A stretch of 11,278 nucleotides of DNA from SAR324 cluster bacterium. GTDB lineage: Bacteria > SAR324 > JACQKK01. This document shows, one piece after another, positions 1-7,111 of the stretch. The DNA lies in NCBI GenBank assembly GCA_022572825.1, contig JACZVE010000057.1, positions 1-11,278 on the forward strand, read 5' to 3'. The position numbers and the translations under genes are program-made. The first letter of the stretch is position 1, and the number at the start of each line of letters is the position of its first letter. The notes beneath the pieces were generated by a model. That model had not been told where the DNA came from and did not search any database. It saw only the letters and a list, made by a program, of their open reading frames with translations.

Positions 1-420
1 TTCGGATGGATAACCGCTCGTATCCGGGTTTTTCAACCGCATGTAACTATACTTCACGTCCTCGGCGGTCATCTCCCGGCCATTGTGGAATTTGACTCCC
101 TTGCGAAGATTGAAGACGATGGTGGTATCCGTCGGAGTCTCCCAGGAAGTGGCCAGCGACTCTATGATCTCGCCCTTGGCATTATAGCGGATGAGACATT
201 CGTACACGTGCTCGTAAAAGGAAAAAGAGGTAAACGCGGTCGCCTTGTGCGGATCCCAACCTTTGGCATCGGTGCCCAGGGCTACCGTAATCGACCCCCC
301 TGTCTTGACCGCCAACGCCGAACCGCCCGGCCAAATCAGCATCGTTGCGACCATTGCCGCTATGACGAGATGGATCGCGTGCATTCCCGTCGACTTCCAA
401 TTCGATCTTTTGCTAGACAT
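1..420 (-). CDS. Family 5 extracellular solute-binding protein (peptide/nickel type ABC transporter), N-terminal part
   Basis: Partial gene read leftward; the first 140 codons are present and the rest lies beyond the left edge. The ATG at 420-418 is preceded by AGGAGG (427-432 on the complement) with a 6-nt gap, so the start is well supported. Residues 1-37 form a signal peptide: basic start (K4, R5, K9), hydrophobic stretch about 15-31, and a signal peptidase I type site after S-A-L-A (37). There is no lipobox cysteine, which suggests a free periplasmic protein of a diderm. From about residue 43 the protein follows the SBP_bac_5 pattern (OppA/DppA/NikA family): DAKGWDPHKA (51-60), FYEHVYECLIRYN (68-80), ESLATSW (87-93), then LRKGVKFHNGREMTAEDVKY (105-124). 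It should capture a peptide, opine, metal complex or similar small solute; the ligand-determining part is not visible. It lies downstream of the deacetylase-like gene in the same direction. Confidence 0.93.
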   Translation of the reverse strand, partial: MSSKRSNWKSTGMHAIHLVIAAMVATMLIWPGGSALAVKTGGSITVALGTDAKGWDPHKATAFTSFSFYEHVYECLIRYNAKGEIIESLATSWETPTDTTIVFNLRKGVKFHNGREMTAEDVKYSYMRLKNPDTSGYPSE

Positions 421-443
421 GGAACCCCTCCTGCTACGCGTTG

Positions 444-471
444 ATTGTACCGCGGCCGGGCTGACCGGCAG
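444..471 (-). promoter_or_regulatory. Weak candidate promoter for the solute-binding protein gene
   Basis: On the minus strand a TACAAT hexamer (444-449, five of six matches to the sigma-70 -10 consensus) lies 24 nt before the start codon. A poor -35 candidate, CTGCCG (466-471), sits 16 nt further upstream. The -35 match is weak (three of six), so this rests mainly on the -10 and its position just ahead of a good ribosome-binding site. The gene could instead be read through from the deacetylase-like gene. Confidence 0.25.
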
Positions 472-538
472 AGCGATAGCGCCCCCATTCGCGGTGCGGT
501 ACCTCTGACAGGATCCGTGCTTCAGACCCGTATGAATC

Positions 539-557
539 GGCTCCCTCGACAGGAGCC
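539..557 (-). terminator. Small hairpin between deacetylase-like and binding-protein genes, possible weak terminator
   Basis: GGCTCC (539-544) and GGAGCC (552-557) form a perfect 6-bp stem with a 7-nt loop, beginning 35 nt downstream of the stop codon of the deacetylase-like gene on the minus strand. No T-run follows in that direction, so this is not a standard intrinsic terminator. It may be an RNA-stabilising or Rho-associated structure, or chance. Confidence 0.25.
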
Positions 558-592
558 ACGGCGGGCTTCTCTTCCCCAACCGCGAAGCCACT

Positions 593-1531
593 TCAGCTGA
601 GACTGCCCGGGTAGTCCTTCCAGATGCTCTCCTCCAGCTTGAGAAAGGTGCTCGCCGGGTACTTCCGCTTCCAATACTGCGCGCACTCGACCACCGTGGG
701 ATTCCACACCCGGGGAAATTCGCGGATGTGGCGGAGCGTGTTTTCCAGGACTTCCACGCGATGACCCCAGCCGATCAGATAGGGATGAACGACCATGGAG
801 AACTGTCTGCCGAGCGGGTAGATCGCGTCGAATTCAAAAGTCCAATTGTTGTACAGCGCCTTGGGGTTCTCCAGCCCTGTGCCACCGCCTGGCGCCGGGA
901 ACATCAGGAAGTACAGGTCATTGAAGTGATAGTAGTACGGCATGGCCAGGATGCTCTTGCGGGAACGGAAGTCCGACACCCAATAGTGCGGCACGTCGTC
1001 GGCCATGCTGTTCCCCAGGTACTCATACCCGGCGTCGATAATCAAATTCACCGTGTTGGGGCTGATCTGGCCGCCCGGGTAACGGTCGCTCTGCCGGGGC
1101 AGAGCATACCACCCGGCGGGCCTGCGGCCCCCCAAATCCGTCAGCGTGCGGGTGGCCAGCTCCAGCCGGCGCCGCTCCTCCTCCAAGGGCAATCCGCTCA
1201 CGTCCTCGTGGAGGTAGCCGTGGGCGGCTACCTCATGGCCCCGCTGCACGATCTCACCAGCCAGTGACGGAAACGCCTCCGCCACCACCGCGGGCAGGGC
1301 AAAGGTGGCGTTGCAGCGGTAGGACTCCAGCAGCTCGAACAGGCGTGGTATTCCCACGTTGATTCCGAATTGGGCCTCATGCGCGGCGATGTCGTCATCC
1401 GTGATGCCTGCCGGCCCCGCCAGCACGCTGCAGTCCACGACGATGGTCACCGCGCACTGGTGCCCATCGGGCCATTCCACCTGGTCGATACTCACCTCGT
1501 CGGAGATGGTGTAGCCATCCTTCCAAGGCAT
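593..1531 (-). CDS. NodB/CE4-fold deacetylase-like hydrolase, PuuE/HpPgdA-type
   Basis: Complete protein of 312 residues. The ATG at 1531-1529 is chosen because family similarity begins about 15 residues in (VEWPDGHQCAVTIVVD, 18-33) and GGAG (1539-1542) lies 7 nt upstream; the open frame continues 63 codons further without family-like sequence. Motifs: D33 in the first strand (candidate metal ligand), HEVAAHGYLHED (99-110) with the H104-x3-H108 pair of the CE4 second motif, GWYALP (140-145) in place of the usual R-x-P, SPNT (157-160), SMADDVPHYW (175-184), and HP at 249-250 near the C-terminus. The GWY, SPNT and ADD..P.YW pieces recall PuuE allantoinase, whereas the intact D/H/H set recalls metal-dependent deacetylases such as HpPgdA. 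It should hydrolyse a C-N bond of an N-acetyl, carbamoyl or cyclic ureide group. No signal peptide is visible, so it is probably cytoplasmic. It is divergent from the ATPase genes. Family is sure; substrate is not. Confidence 0.87.
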   Translation of the reverse strand: MPWKDGYTISDEVSIDQVEWPDGHQCAVTIVVDCSVLAGPAGITDDDIAAHEAQFGINVGIPRLFELLESYRCNATFALPAVVAEAFPSLAGEIVQRGHEVAAHGYLHEDVSGLPLEEERRRLELATRTLTDLGGRRPAGWYALPRQSDRYPGGQISPNTVNLIIDAGYEYLGNSMADDVPHYWVSDFRSRKSILAMPYYYHFNDLYFLMFPAPGGGTGLENPKALYNNWTFEFDAIYPLGRQFSMVVHPYLIGWGHRVEVLENTLRHIREFPRVWNPTVVECAQYWKRKYPASTFLKLEESIWKDYPGSLS

Positions 1532-1538
1532 CGCTCCG

Positions 1539-1542
1539 CTCC
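1539..1542 (-). promoter_or_regulatory. Ribosome-binding site supporting the start of the deacetylase-like gene
   Basis: The minus strand reads GTGGAG then 7 nt then ATG at 1531. A second GGAG (1534-1537) is too close to the start to be useful. This supports the 312-residue start over the longer open frame. Confidence 0.5.
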
Positions 1543-2020
1543 ACTGGTAGGGCAACGGCGATGAACAGGGCCGGGTCGCCCCGCGCCTTAACCCGGCCAG
1601 ATTTGCACGATGGTTCGGATTTCCCCCATTGCGTGCTTGCCTGCCTGCGTCGTGAGGGCGGCCGCGCGGCCGCGATGGAAAGCCCCTTACCGAGCCACTG
1701 CCAGCACCGCCGGCTTGCACTCGCTGAAACGGAACCGATCTGATTCGGATGGGTGTGGTGCCCGCTCGGCGGAGTGGAACTGCGACAGCATTCAGGCCCC
1801 GGCCCCCACGCTGATGGCCTTTCTAGCAAATGTCGTGGCGGGCGACTAATTGAAAGAATAAATGCGGTCTATACCTAATTGCTATGAAACCCGGACGGCG
1901 GCACGCTTGGCCGGCGCGGGCGCACCATGGGGGTCCCCTGCGGCAGGATCGCGGAGGCCTGTGCGGCGTTGCGACCGTGGCGAGGTTTGCCCGGCCGGCC
2001 GCGACCCGTTGCAGCGAAAG

Positions 2021-2047
2021 TTAATACGTATGCGCTGCATCTATTAA
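2021..2047. promoter_or_regulatory. AT-rich dyad, candidate operator
   Basis: TTAATA (2021-2026) and TATTAA (2042-2047) are inverted copies. Inside them ATGC (2030-2033) and GCAT (2037-2040) form a second inverted pair around GCT. The two arms are offset by 2 nt (spacers of 3 and 1 nt). The dyad stands out from its GC-rich surroundings and lies just upstream of the best promoter candidate for the ATPase operon, which suits a repressor site. No regulator gene is in the window and no known operator is recognised. Confidence 0.3.
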
Positions 2048-2053
2048 ATCAAT

Positions 2054-2082
2054 TTGTGTGCAAGCGGGTTTATTTGCATTAT
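2054..2082 (+). promoter_or_regulatory. Weak candidate promoter for the ATPase operon
   Basis: TTGTGT (2054-2059) and CATTAT (2077-2082) are separated by 17 nt, the optimal sigma-70 spacing, with three and four matches to consensus respectively. It would leave an untranslated leader of about 110 nt before the ATG at 2202. It lies in an AT-rich patch of the divergent region. Confidence 0.25.
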
Positions 2083-2201
2083 TGGCCCACTTTTGCCATT
2101 GCTGGGGAGCCGGAGGCACCGCTGCGTCGGAGCATCGGTGCATAGAGCGCCCTGCCGTCCCAGGCGGTGAGGGGGAACACCGCTATCGCTGCGAAATTGC
2201 A

Positions 2202-3200
2202 ATGAACCAGACCGAACCGACGGCCCCGATCCTCAAGGTCAGCGGGCTGAGGACCTATTTCTTCACCGGCGAGGGCGTGACCAAGGCCGTCGACGGCGTG
2301 GACTTCGAGGTGCATCGCGGTGAGGTGCTGGGCATCGTGGGGGAATCGGGCTGCGGCAAGAGCGTAACGGCGCTTTCCATCCTGCGCCTGGTGGCCAATC
2401 CGCCCGGGCGCATCGTCGACGGGGCGGTGCATTTTCAAGGCCGGGATCTGCTGCAACTCAGCGACCGGGAGATGCGGGCCGTCCGCGGCAAGAAGATTTC
2501 GATGGTGTTCCAGGATCCCCTGGCCAGCCTCAACCCGGTGCTGCGGGTGGGCTACCAGTTGGCCGAAGTGTTTCGCTACCACCTGGGATTGGACCGCGTG
2601 AAAAGCCTGGCCGAATCGGTGAAGATGCTCCGCGCGACCGAAATTCCCTCGCCCGCCGAACGAGTGCGCAATTATCCGCACGAGATGAGCGGGGGCATGC
2701 GCCAGCGCGCCATGATCGCCATGGCCCTCGCCTGCCAGCCGGCCCTGATGATCGCGGACGAGCCGACCACGGCGCTGGACGTGACGGTACAGGCGCAGGT
2801 GCTCAAGCTGATGAAGGAGATTTGCCGGGCTCGGGACACGGCCATGATTCTGATCACCCACGACATGGGGGTAATCGCCAATATGTGCAAGCGGGTCGCA
2901 GTGATGTACGCCGGCCGGGTCGTGGAATATGCCGACGTCTTCACCTTGTTCAAGCAACCCGCCCATCCCTATACCGAGGGCCTGCTCAAGTCCCTGCCCC
3001 GGCTCGGCGCGAAGGCGAACCGGCTGGAATCCATCGAGGGCCAGCCGCCCATGCTCAACAACCTGCCGCCGGGCTGCGCTTACGGGCCGCGCTGCCGGTA
3101 TGTCCAGGATCGGTGCCGGCAGGAAGCGCCTCCCCTGACCGAGGTGAAACCGGGTCACGAGGTGCGCTGCTACTTTCCTCTCAGTGCTGTCAGCGGGTGA
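2202..3200 (+). CDS. Peptide-type ABC transporter ATP-binding protein, DppD/OppD family
   Basis: Complete, 332 residues, typical for the family. The ATG at 2202 fits because conserved sequence begins at ILKVSGLRTYF (10-20); no good Shine-Dalgarno precedes it (a GAGGGGG is about 27 nt upstream, too far), so translation may be inefficient. All nucleotide-binding motifs are intact: Walker A GESGCGKS (47-54), Q-loop FQDP with Q104, signature MSGGMRQR (162-169), Walker B ALMIADEP (181-188) with E187, and switch H220 in LITHD. The C-terminal oligopeptide/HPY extension carries HPYTEGLL (255-262) and four cysteines (292, 298, 305, 323) in the pattern that binds a [4Fe-4S] cluster in DppD proteins. 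It powers import of a small peptide-like solute at the inner membrane together with the second ATPase. No permease genes accompany it. Confidence 0.95.
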   Translation: MNQTEPTAPILKVSGLRTYFFTGEGVTKAVDGVDFEVHRGEVLGIVGESGCGKSVTALSILRLVANPPGRIVDGAVHFQGRDLLQLSDREMRAVRGKKISMVFQDPLASLNPVLRVGYQLAEVFRYHLGLDRVKSLAESVKMLRATEIPSPAERVRNYPHEMSGGMRQRAMIAMALACQPALMIADEPTTALDVTVQAQVLKLMKEICRARDTAMILITHDMGVIANMCKRVAVMYAGRVVEYADVFTLFKQPAHPYTEGLLKSLPRLGAKANRLESIEGQPPMLNNLPPGCAYGPRCRYVQDRCRQEAPPLTEVKPGHEVRCYFPLSAVSG

Positions 3201-4171
3201 GCGACTTGGAAAATCTGCTGAAGGTGGACAACCTCAAAAAGCATTTCCAGATCGACCGTCATCGTACGCTCAAGGCGGTGGATGAAGTCAGCTTCACTAT
3301 CCGCAAGGGTGAAGTGCTTGGTCTGGTGGGCGAATCGGGCTGCGGCAAGACCACGGTGGGGCGCCTTTTGCTGCACCTGCTGGCGCCCACCGCCGGGCAG
3401 GTCTACTTTGACGGCACGGATCTGTACGCCTTGTCCAGCGACGAGATGCGCAGAATCCGCCGACGGATGCAGATCATCTTCCAGGACCCCTACTCCTCGC
3501 TGAACCCGCGAATGACCATCGGCAGCATCCTCACCTTCCCCATGAAGGTGCAGGGCCTCCATGCCGGCCGCGAGCTGCAGCGGGCGGTGTACCTGCTCGA
3601 CCGGGTGGGGCTGGATAAATCCGCGATCAACCGCTACCCCCACGAGTTCTCGGGCGGCCAACTGCAGCGCGTGGGCATCGCCCGGACGCTGACGGTTGAG
3701 CCGGACTTCATCGTTGCAGACGAGCCGGTCTCGGCGCTTGACGTGTCCATTCAGTCCCAGGTGCTGAATTTGTTTAAGGAGCTGCAGGAAGAGTTCCATC
3801 TCACCTGCCTGTTCATCAGTCACGACCTGAGCGTGGTGGAGTTCATCAGCGATCGCATTGCCGTGCTGTACATGGGCAAGATCGCCGAAATCGCACCGGC
3901 GGACGTGCTGTTCCAATCCTGCCGGCATCCCTATACGGAAAGCCTGTTCAGTGCCATCCTGCAGCCCGACCCGGAACTGGAGCAGAGCAAGCCCCCGTTT
4001 ACGCTGACCGGCGAGATCACCAGCCCGATCAACCCACCGGCGGGGTGCCGATTTTATTCCCGCTGCCCCAAGCGGATGGACGTCTGCCGGGACAACGCGC
4101 CCCCGATGATCGAAGTGGGCGCGGACCACGGGGTAGCCTGCTGGCTGTACGATCCCGCCCAAGGCGGCTAG
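3197..4171 (+). CDS. Peptide-type ABC transporter ATP-binding protein, DppF/OppF family
   Basis: Complete, 324 residues. It starts at GTG 3197, overlapping the upstream stop in a GTGA, which implies translational coupling; there is no strong Shine-Dalgarno, and conserved sequence begins at LLKVDNLKKHF (7-17). Motifs: Walker A GESGCGKT (45-52), Q-loop FQDPYSSLNP with Q96, signature FSGGQLQR (151-158), Walker B FIVADEP (171-177) with E176, and switch H209 in FISHD. The HPYTESL segment (244-250) and cysteines 284, 290, 297 and 315 match the C-terminal domain of the peptide ABC ATPases and may hold an iron-sulfur cluster. It should pair with the preceding ATPase as an asymmetric dimer below a two-subunit permease that is not encoded in the window. 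The binding protein at 1-420 is the obvious candidate partner. Confidence 0.95.
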   Translation: MSDLENLLKVDNLKKHFQIDRHRTLKAVDEVSFTIRKGEVLGLVGESGCGKTTVGRLLLHLLAPTAGQVYFDGTDLYALSSDEMRRIRRRMQIIFQDPYSSLNPRMTIGSILTFPMKVQGLHAGRELQRAVYLLDRVGLDKSAINRYPHEFSGGQLQRVGIARTLTVEPDFIVADEPVSALDVSIQSQVLNLFKELQEEFHLTCLFISHDLSVVEFISDRIAVLYMGKIAEIAPADVLFQSCRHPYTESLFSAILQPDPELEQSKPPFTLTGEITSPINPPAGCRFYSRCPKRMDVCRDNAPPMIEVGADHGVACWLYDPAQGG

Positions 4172-4270
4172 CGCCGGCCGCTCAACCCCGCAGCCCATGG
4201 CAGCTCGCGGCGGCAGGGGAGCCACGCGGCCGCCGCTCTCGAGTTCGCATCGCCATTGCAGGGAGCTTCC

Positions 4271-5908
4271 ATGCAGCAGCTCAACGCAGATTTCCTCTTA
4301 ACCAACGCCAATGTCATCACCATCGACGGGGCGGACACAACCGCCCAGGGAGTCGCCGTCAAGGATGGGGTGATCCTGGCCGTGGGCAGTGACGAGGAAG
4401 TGCGCGCCTGGGGCGGTGAGGCAACACGGGTCGAGGACTTGGGCGGAAGGACGGTGGTGCCCGGCTTCAACGATACCCACACGCACATGGTGAGCATGGG
4501 CAACTTTCTCTTCAGCCCCAAGCGCATCAATGCCGCCGCCGAGCTGAACCCCTCCATTAACGATTTGCAGCACCGCATCCAGGCGCAGGCGGCCGACACG
4601 CCGCGGGGGCAATGGATTGGCGGGGTCAATCTGGATCCCAACGCCCTCCGGGAGCAGCGCTGGCCGACCCGCGACGAGCTGGACACCGCGGCCCCCGACC
4701 ATCCGGTCGTGATCTACCTGAGAGGCTTCCACGCCTGTGTCGCCAACAGCCTGGCGCTGGAGCGGGCCGGCATCGCCAGGGACACGCCCGATCCCGAGGG
4801 CGGCGCGATCGACCGCAATCCGGACACGGGAGAACTCACCGGAGTGCTGCGCGATGTGGGCGCGATCCGCGAGGTGCTGCCCCAGGCGGGATTGCGGGAA
4901 CTCAAGGAGGGCCTGGCCCTGGCCAACGACTTGTACGTCCAGTTGGGGATCACCTCTCACGGCGATGCGGGCGCCTTTCCCAACAAGGCGGAAGCATACC
5001 GGGCATACCAGGAGGCGGTGGCGGAGGGCCTGCTCAAGGTTCGCTCCTACCTGATGATCCGGGAGGCGTTCTATCGCGACAACGAGCTGGGCCTGCGCAC
5101 CGGGTTCGGCAATGACCGGCTGCGCATGGGCGCCATGAAGGTCTTCGTGGACGGCTCCATCCAGGCCTTCACCTGCGCCTTCCATCAGCCCTACCTTGTG
5201 GGAGGAACGCGCGGCCTGCACGGGCTGCAGTATCCGGTGGAGCAGTTGCACACGCTGGTGGAGGAGCTGCACCGGGACGGGTTTCAGGTAGCCCTTCACG
5301 CCCAGGGCGACTATGGTATCCAACTCGCCGTCGACGCGGTCGAGCGCGCCATGAACCGCCACCCCCGGCCCGATCCGCGCCACCGCATCGAGCACACGCT
5401 CTGCCCCACGATGGACGATTTGCAGCGGATGAAAGACCTGGGCATCGTGCCCAACTTCTACGTGTTCCATCCCTGGTTTTGGGGCGACCAGCACATTCAC
5501 AACTTCATCGGCCGCGAACGGGCCGAGCGCATGGTACCCGTGCGAACGGCGATGGAGCTGGGGCTGGTGCCTTGCGCGCACTCGGACTGCCCGGTGTGCA
5601 CGCCCAACGATCCGGTGTGGCCCTCGAATCCCCTCTGGGGGATGGCTTGCGCCACCACCCGCAAGACCCGCAGCGGTGCGGACATCGGCCCCGAGGAGCG
5701 GATCACGCCGTTGGAAGCGCTGCGCATGTACACCCTCAATGGAGCACACGCCACGTTCGAGGAGGACATCAAGGGCTCCATCGAGCCCGGAAAGCTGGCC
5801 GATCTCGTCGTCCTGAAGCAGAGCCCGCTGGAGTGCGAACCCTGGGAGATCCGCAATATCTCCGTGGAGGCGACGATCATCGGCGGCGAGTTTGTCTACG
5901 AGCGCTGA
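4271..5908 (+). CDS. Amidohydrolase family protein, YtcJ-type (Amidohydro_3)
   Basis: Complete, 545 residues, usual for this family. The ATG at 4271 has AGGGAG (4260-4265) 5 nt upstream; a TTG five codons earlier is less likely. The N-terminal beta-sandwich part (DFLLTNANVITID, 7-19) leads into a metal-dependent TIM-barrel: HxH at H70/H72 in PGFNDTHTHM, RGFHACVANS (151-160), K290 in MKVFVDGS (289-296), H343 in ALHAQGD, HRIEH (371-375) and D439 in CAHSD. The C-terminal GSIEPGKLADLVVL (502-515) is the standard amidohydrolase closing motif. It should hydrolyse an amide, carbamate or related C-N bond; relatives have very diverse substrates. No signal peptide is seen, so it is probably cytoplasmic. 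It lies 99 bp after the transporter ATPases and reads the same way, which suggests that it acts on an imported compound. Confidence 0.92.
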   Translation: MQQLNADFLLTNANVITIDGADTTAQGVAVKDGVILAVGSDEEVRAWGGEATRVEDLGGRTVVPGFNDTHTHMVSMGNFLFSPKRINAAAELNPSINDLQHRIQAQAADTPRGQWIGGVNLDPNALREQRWPTRDELDTAAPDHPVVIYLRGFHACVANSLALERAGIARDTPDPEGGAIDRNPDTGELTGVLRDVGAIREVLPQAGLRELKEGLALANDLYVQLGITSHGDAGAFPNKAEAYRAYQEAVAEGLLKVRSYLMIREAFYRDNELGLRTGFGNDRLRMGAMKVFVDGSIQAFTCAFHQPYLVGGTRGLHGLQYPVEQLHTLVEELHRDGFQVALHAQGDYGIQLAVDAVERAMNRHPRPDPRHRIEHTLCPTMDDLQRMKDLGIVPNFYVFHPWFWGDQHIHNFIGRERAERMVPVRTAMELGLVPCAHSDCPVCTPNDPVWPSNPLWGMACATTRKTRSGADIGPEERITPLEALRMYTLNGAHATFEEDIKGSIEPGKLADLVVLKQSPLECEPWEIRNISVEATIIGGEFVYER

Positions 5909-5984
5909 GGCGCGGGCACGATACCGGATCGCCCTTTGCCGCGCCACGCCGGGCCTCGGGCGGTCTATTGCAAGCATGTATTGC

Positions 5985-5992
5985 GAGGAAAG
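5985..5992 (+). promoter_or_regulatory. Ribosome-binding site deciding a GTG start
   Basis: GAGGAAAG lies 8 nt before GTG 6001. An alternative ATG at 6034 has no ribosome-binding site, and starting there would cut off the GRAAVMTQ segment, which resembles the first beta-strand of these dehydrogenases. This supports GTG 6001 as the start. Confidence 0.65.
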
Positions 5993-6000
5993 TTCAACCC

Positions 6001-7101
6001 GTGCATGTCCCTGACGATGGCCGCGCCGCCGTGATGACGCAAGCAAAGGCGCCTCTCCGGCTCATCCGCTACCCCCTGCCCGAGTTGGAACCGGGCGCGG
6101 TGTTGGTGAAAGTGACCTGCTGCACCGTCTGCGGCTCCGATCTGCACACGTGGCTGGGGCGCCGCCCCGCGCAAACGCCGATGATCCTGGGCCATGAAAT
6201 CGTGGGGCGGATCGTGGCGCTGGGAAAAGCCGGCACGCTCGACTCGGACAACCAGCCCCTGCGCGAGGGTGACCGCATCACCTGGACGCTGTGCGCCAGT
6301 TGCGGCCGGTGCAGCTTCTGTCGGGAAAGAGGGCTCCCCATGAAGTGCCTTCAGCTCCGCAAGTATGGGCACGAGCGCTGCGACGCACCTCCGCACTTCG
6401 TGGGCGGCTTTGCCGAGTACTGCTACCTCTTCCCCGGCACCGGCATCGTCAAAATTCCGGAGGAACTGCCGGACGAAGTGGTGGCCCCGGCCAACTGCGC
6501 CCTGGCCACCGTGGTGGCGGGTTGGGAGGCGGTGGGCCTGCAGACCCAGGAATCGGTGCTCATCCAGGGCGCGGGGGCGTTGGGCGTCTATGCGGCCGCG
6601 CTGGCGCGGCATTACGGATGCCGCCGCATTCTGGTGACCGATGTGCTGGAGCACCGGCTGGTGCAGGTCAGGGAGTTCGGCGCCACGGACACTTTCAACA
6701 GCGCGGACGGCACGGAAGCGGAGATCGTGCAATGGGTGCTGGAGCGCACGGACGGCTGCGGGGTCGACGCGGCCATGGAAGTCACCGGGATTCCCGCCGT
6801 GATCCCCGTGGGTCTCAAGTGCCTGCGAATCGGCGGCCGTTACGTGCTCCACGGCAACGTCGTACCGGGCGCCGAATTCTCATACGACGCTTCGGACATC
6901 GTCTTCCGCTGGCTCACCATCCGGGGCGTGCACAACTACGATACCCGGCACCTGCGCAAGGCCGTGCAGTTCCTGCAATCGACGCAGGACGCCTTCCCTT
7001 TCGGGAAGATCGTTGCGCACCGGGTCGGCCTGGAAGAGCTGGGCGAAGGGCTGCACATCGCCCAATCCGGGCAGGCGCTGCGGGTCGCCGTCGTGCCTTG
7101 A
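6001..7101 (+). CDS. Zinc-dependent medium-chain alcohol dehydrogenase, TM0436/HpnZ-like
   Basis: Complete, 366 residues from the GTG start. Catalytic zinc region: CGSDLHTWLGRRP (44-56) with C44, then GHE (64-66) with H65 and E66. Structural zinc ligands are C101, C104, C107 and C116 in a CGRCSFCRERGLPMKC run; the last gap is 8 residues, where most relatives have 7. LRKYGHE (119-125) and APANCALATVVA (162-173) follow. The Rossmann fold has GAGALG (190-195), and D214 at the end of the second strand favours NAD over NADP. These segments closely resemble the group that includes TM0436 and the dehydrogenase proposed to act in phosphonate catabolism (HpnZ); no phosphonate genes are present here, so that role is not implied. 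It should oxidise an alcohol (or reduce the matching aldehyde or ketone). It lies 92 bp after the amidohydrolase gene in the same direction. Family is sure, substrate unknown. Confidence 0.92.
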   Translation: MHVPDDGRAAVMTQAKAPLRLIRYPLPELEPGAVLVKVTCCTVCGSDLHTWLGRRPAQTPMILGHEIVGRIVALGKAGTLDSDNQPLREGDRITWTLCASCGRCSFCRERGLPMKCLQLRKYGHERCDAPPHFVGGFAEYCYLFPGTGIVKIPEELPDEVVAPANCALATVVAGWEAVGLQTQESVLIQGAGALGVYAAALARHYGCRRILVTDVLEHRLVQVREFGATDTFNSADGTEAEIVQWVLERTDGCGVDAAMEVTGIPAVIPVGLKCLRIGGRYVLHGNVVPGAEFSYDASDIVFRWLTIRGVHNYDTRHLRKAVQFLQSTQDAFPFGKIVAHRVGLEELGEGLHIAQSGQALRVAVVP

Positions 7102-7111
7102 GCCCACCGCG

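Larger units (their letters stand above)
1532..2201. other. Divergent gene-free region (about 670 bp)
   Basis: No convincing gene is found on either strand: the open frames have no recognisable motifs and the coding sequences on both sides end at well-supported starts. The region divides into a GC-rich part (1532-1830), an AT-rich patch (about 1840-1890) with two CTAATTG copies 29 bp apart (1846-1852 and 1875-1881), a second GC-rich part, and another AT-rich patch (about 2020-2085). AT-rich patches in such GC-rich DNA between divergent genes are where promoters are expected. A 16-nt perfect palindrome made of two GCGGCCGC units lies at 1658-1673. A weak plus-strand pair TTGAAA (1850-1855) and CCTAAT (1874-1879) is 18 nt apart. 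Confidence 0.7.

Noticed and set aside
1658..1673. 16-nt palindrome formed by two adjacent GCGGCCGC units
   Set aside because: Striking, but pure G/C content in a GC-rich spacer and no arm or partner site nearby; an operator role has no further support.
1395..1829. Long minus-strand open frame overlapping the start of the deacetylase-like gene and running into the divergent region
   Set aside because: It is out of frame with the family motifs of the deacetylase-like gene and has a low-complexity, Arg/Ser/Pro-rich translation typical of shadow frames in GC-rich DNA.
2079..3158. 359-codon minus-strand open frame opposite the first ATPase gene
   Set aside because: Shadow of a complete ABC ATPase; composition is antisense-like and no domain is visible.
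4207..4236. Perfect 8-bp hairpin GCGGCGGC/GCCGCCGC between the second ATPase and the amidohydrolase
   Set aside because: No T-run follows and the arms are simple GC repeats, so chance is likely; the genes around it are probably cotranscribed.
5909..5945. GGCGCGG/CCGCGCC inverted repeat after the amidohydrolase stop
   Set aside because: A 7-bp stem with a 23-nt loop and no T-run is not sufficient for a terminator call in GC-rich DNA.
4298..6046. 582-codon minus-strand open frame opposite the amidohydrolase gene
   Set aside because: The plus-strand frame has all amidohydrolase motifs; the minus frame is His/Gly/Arg-rich and shows no recognisable domain.
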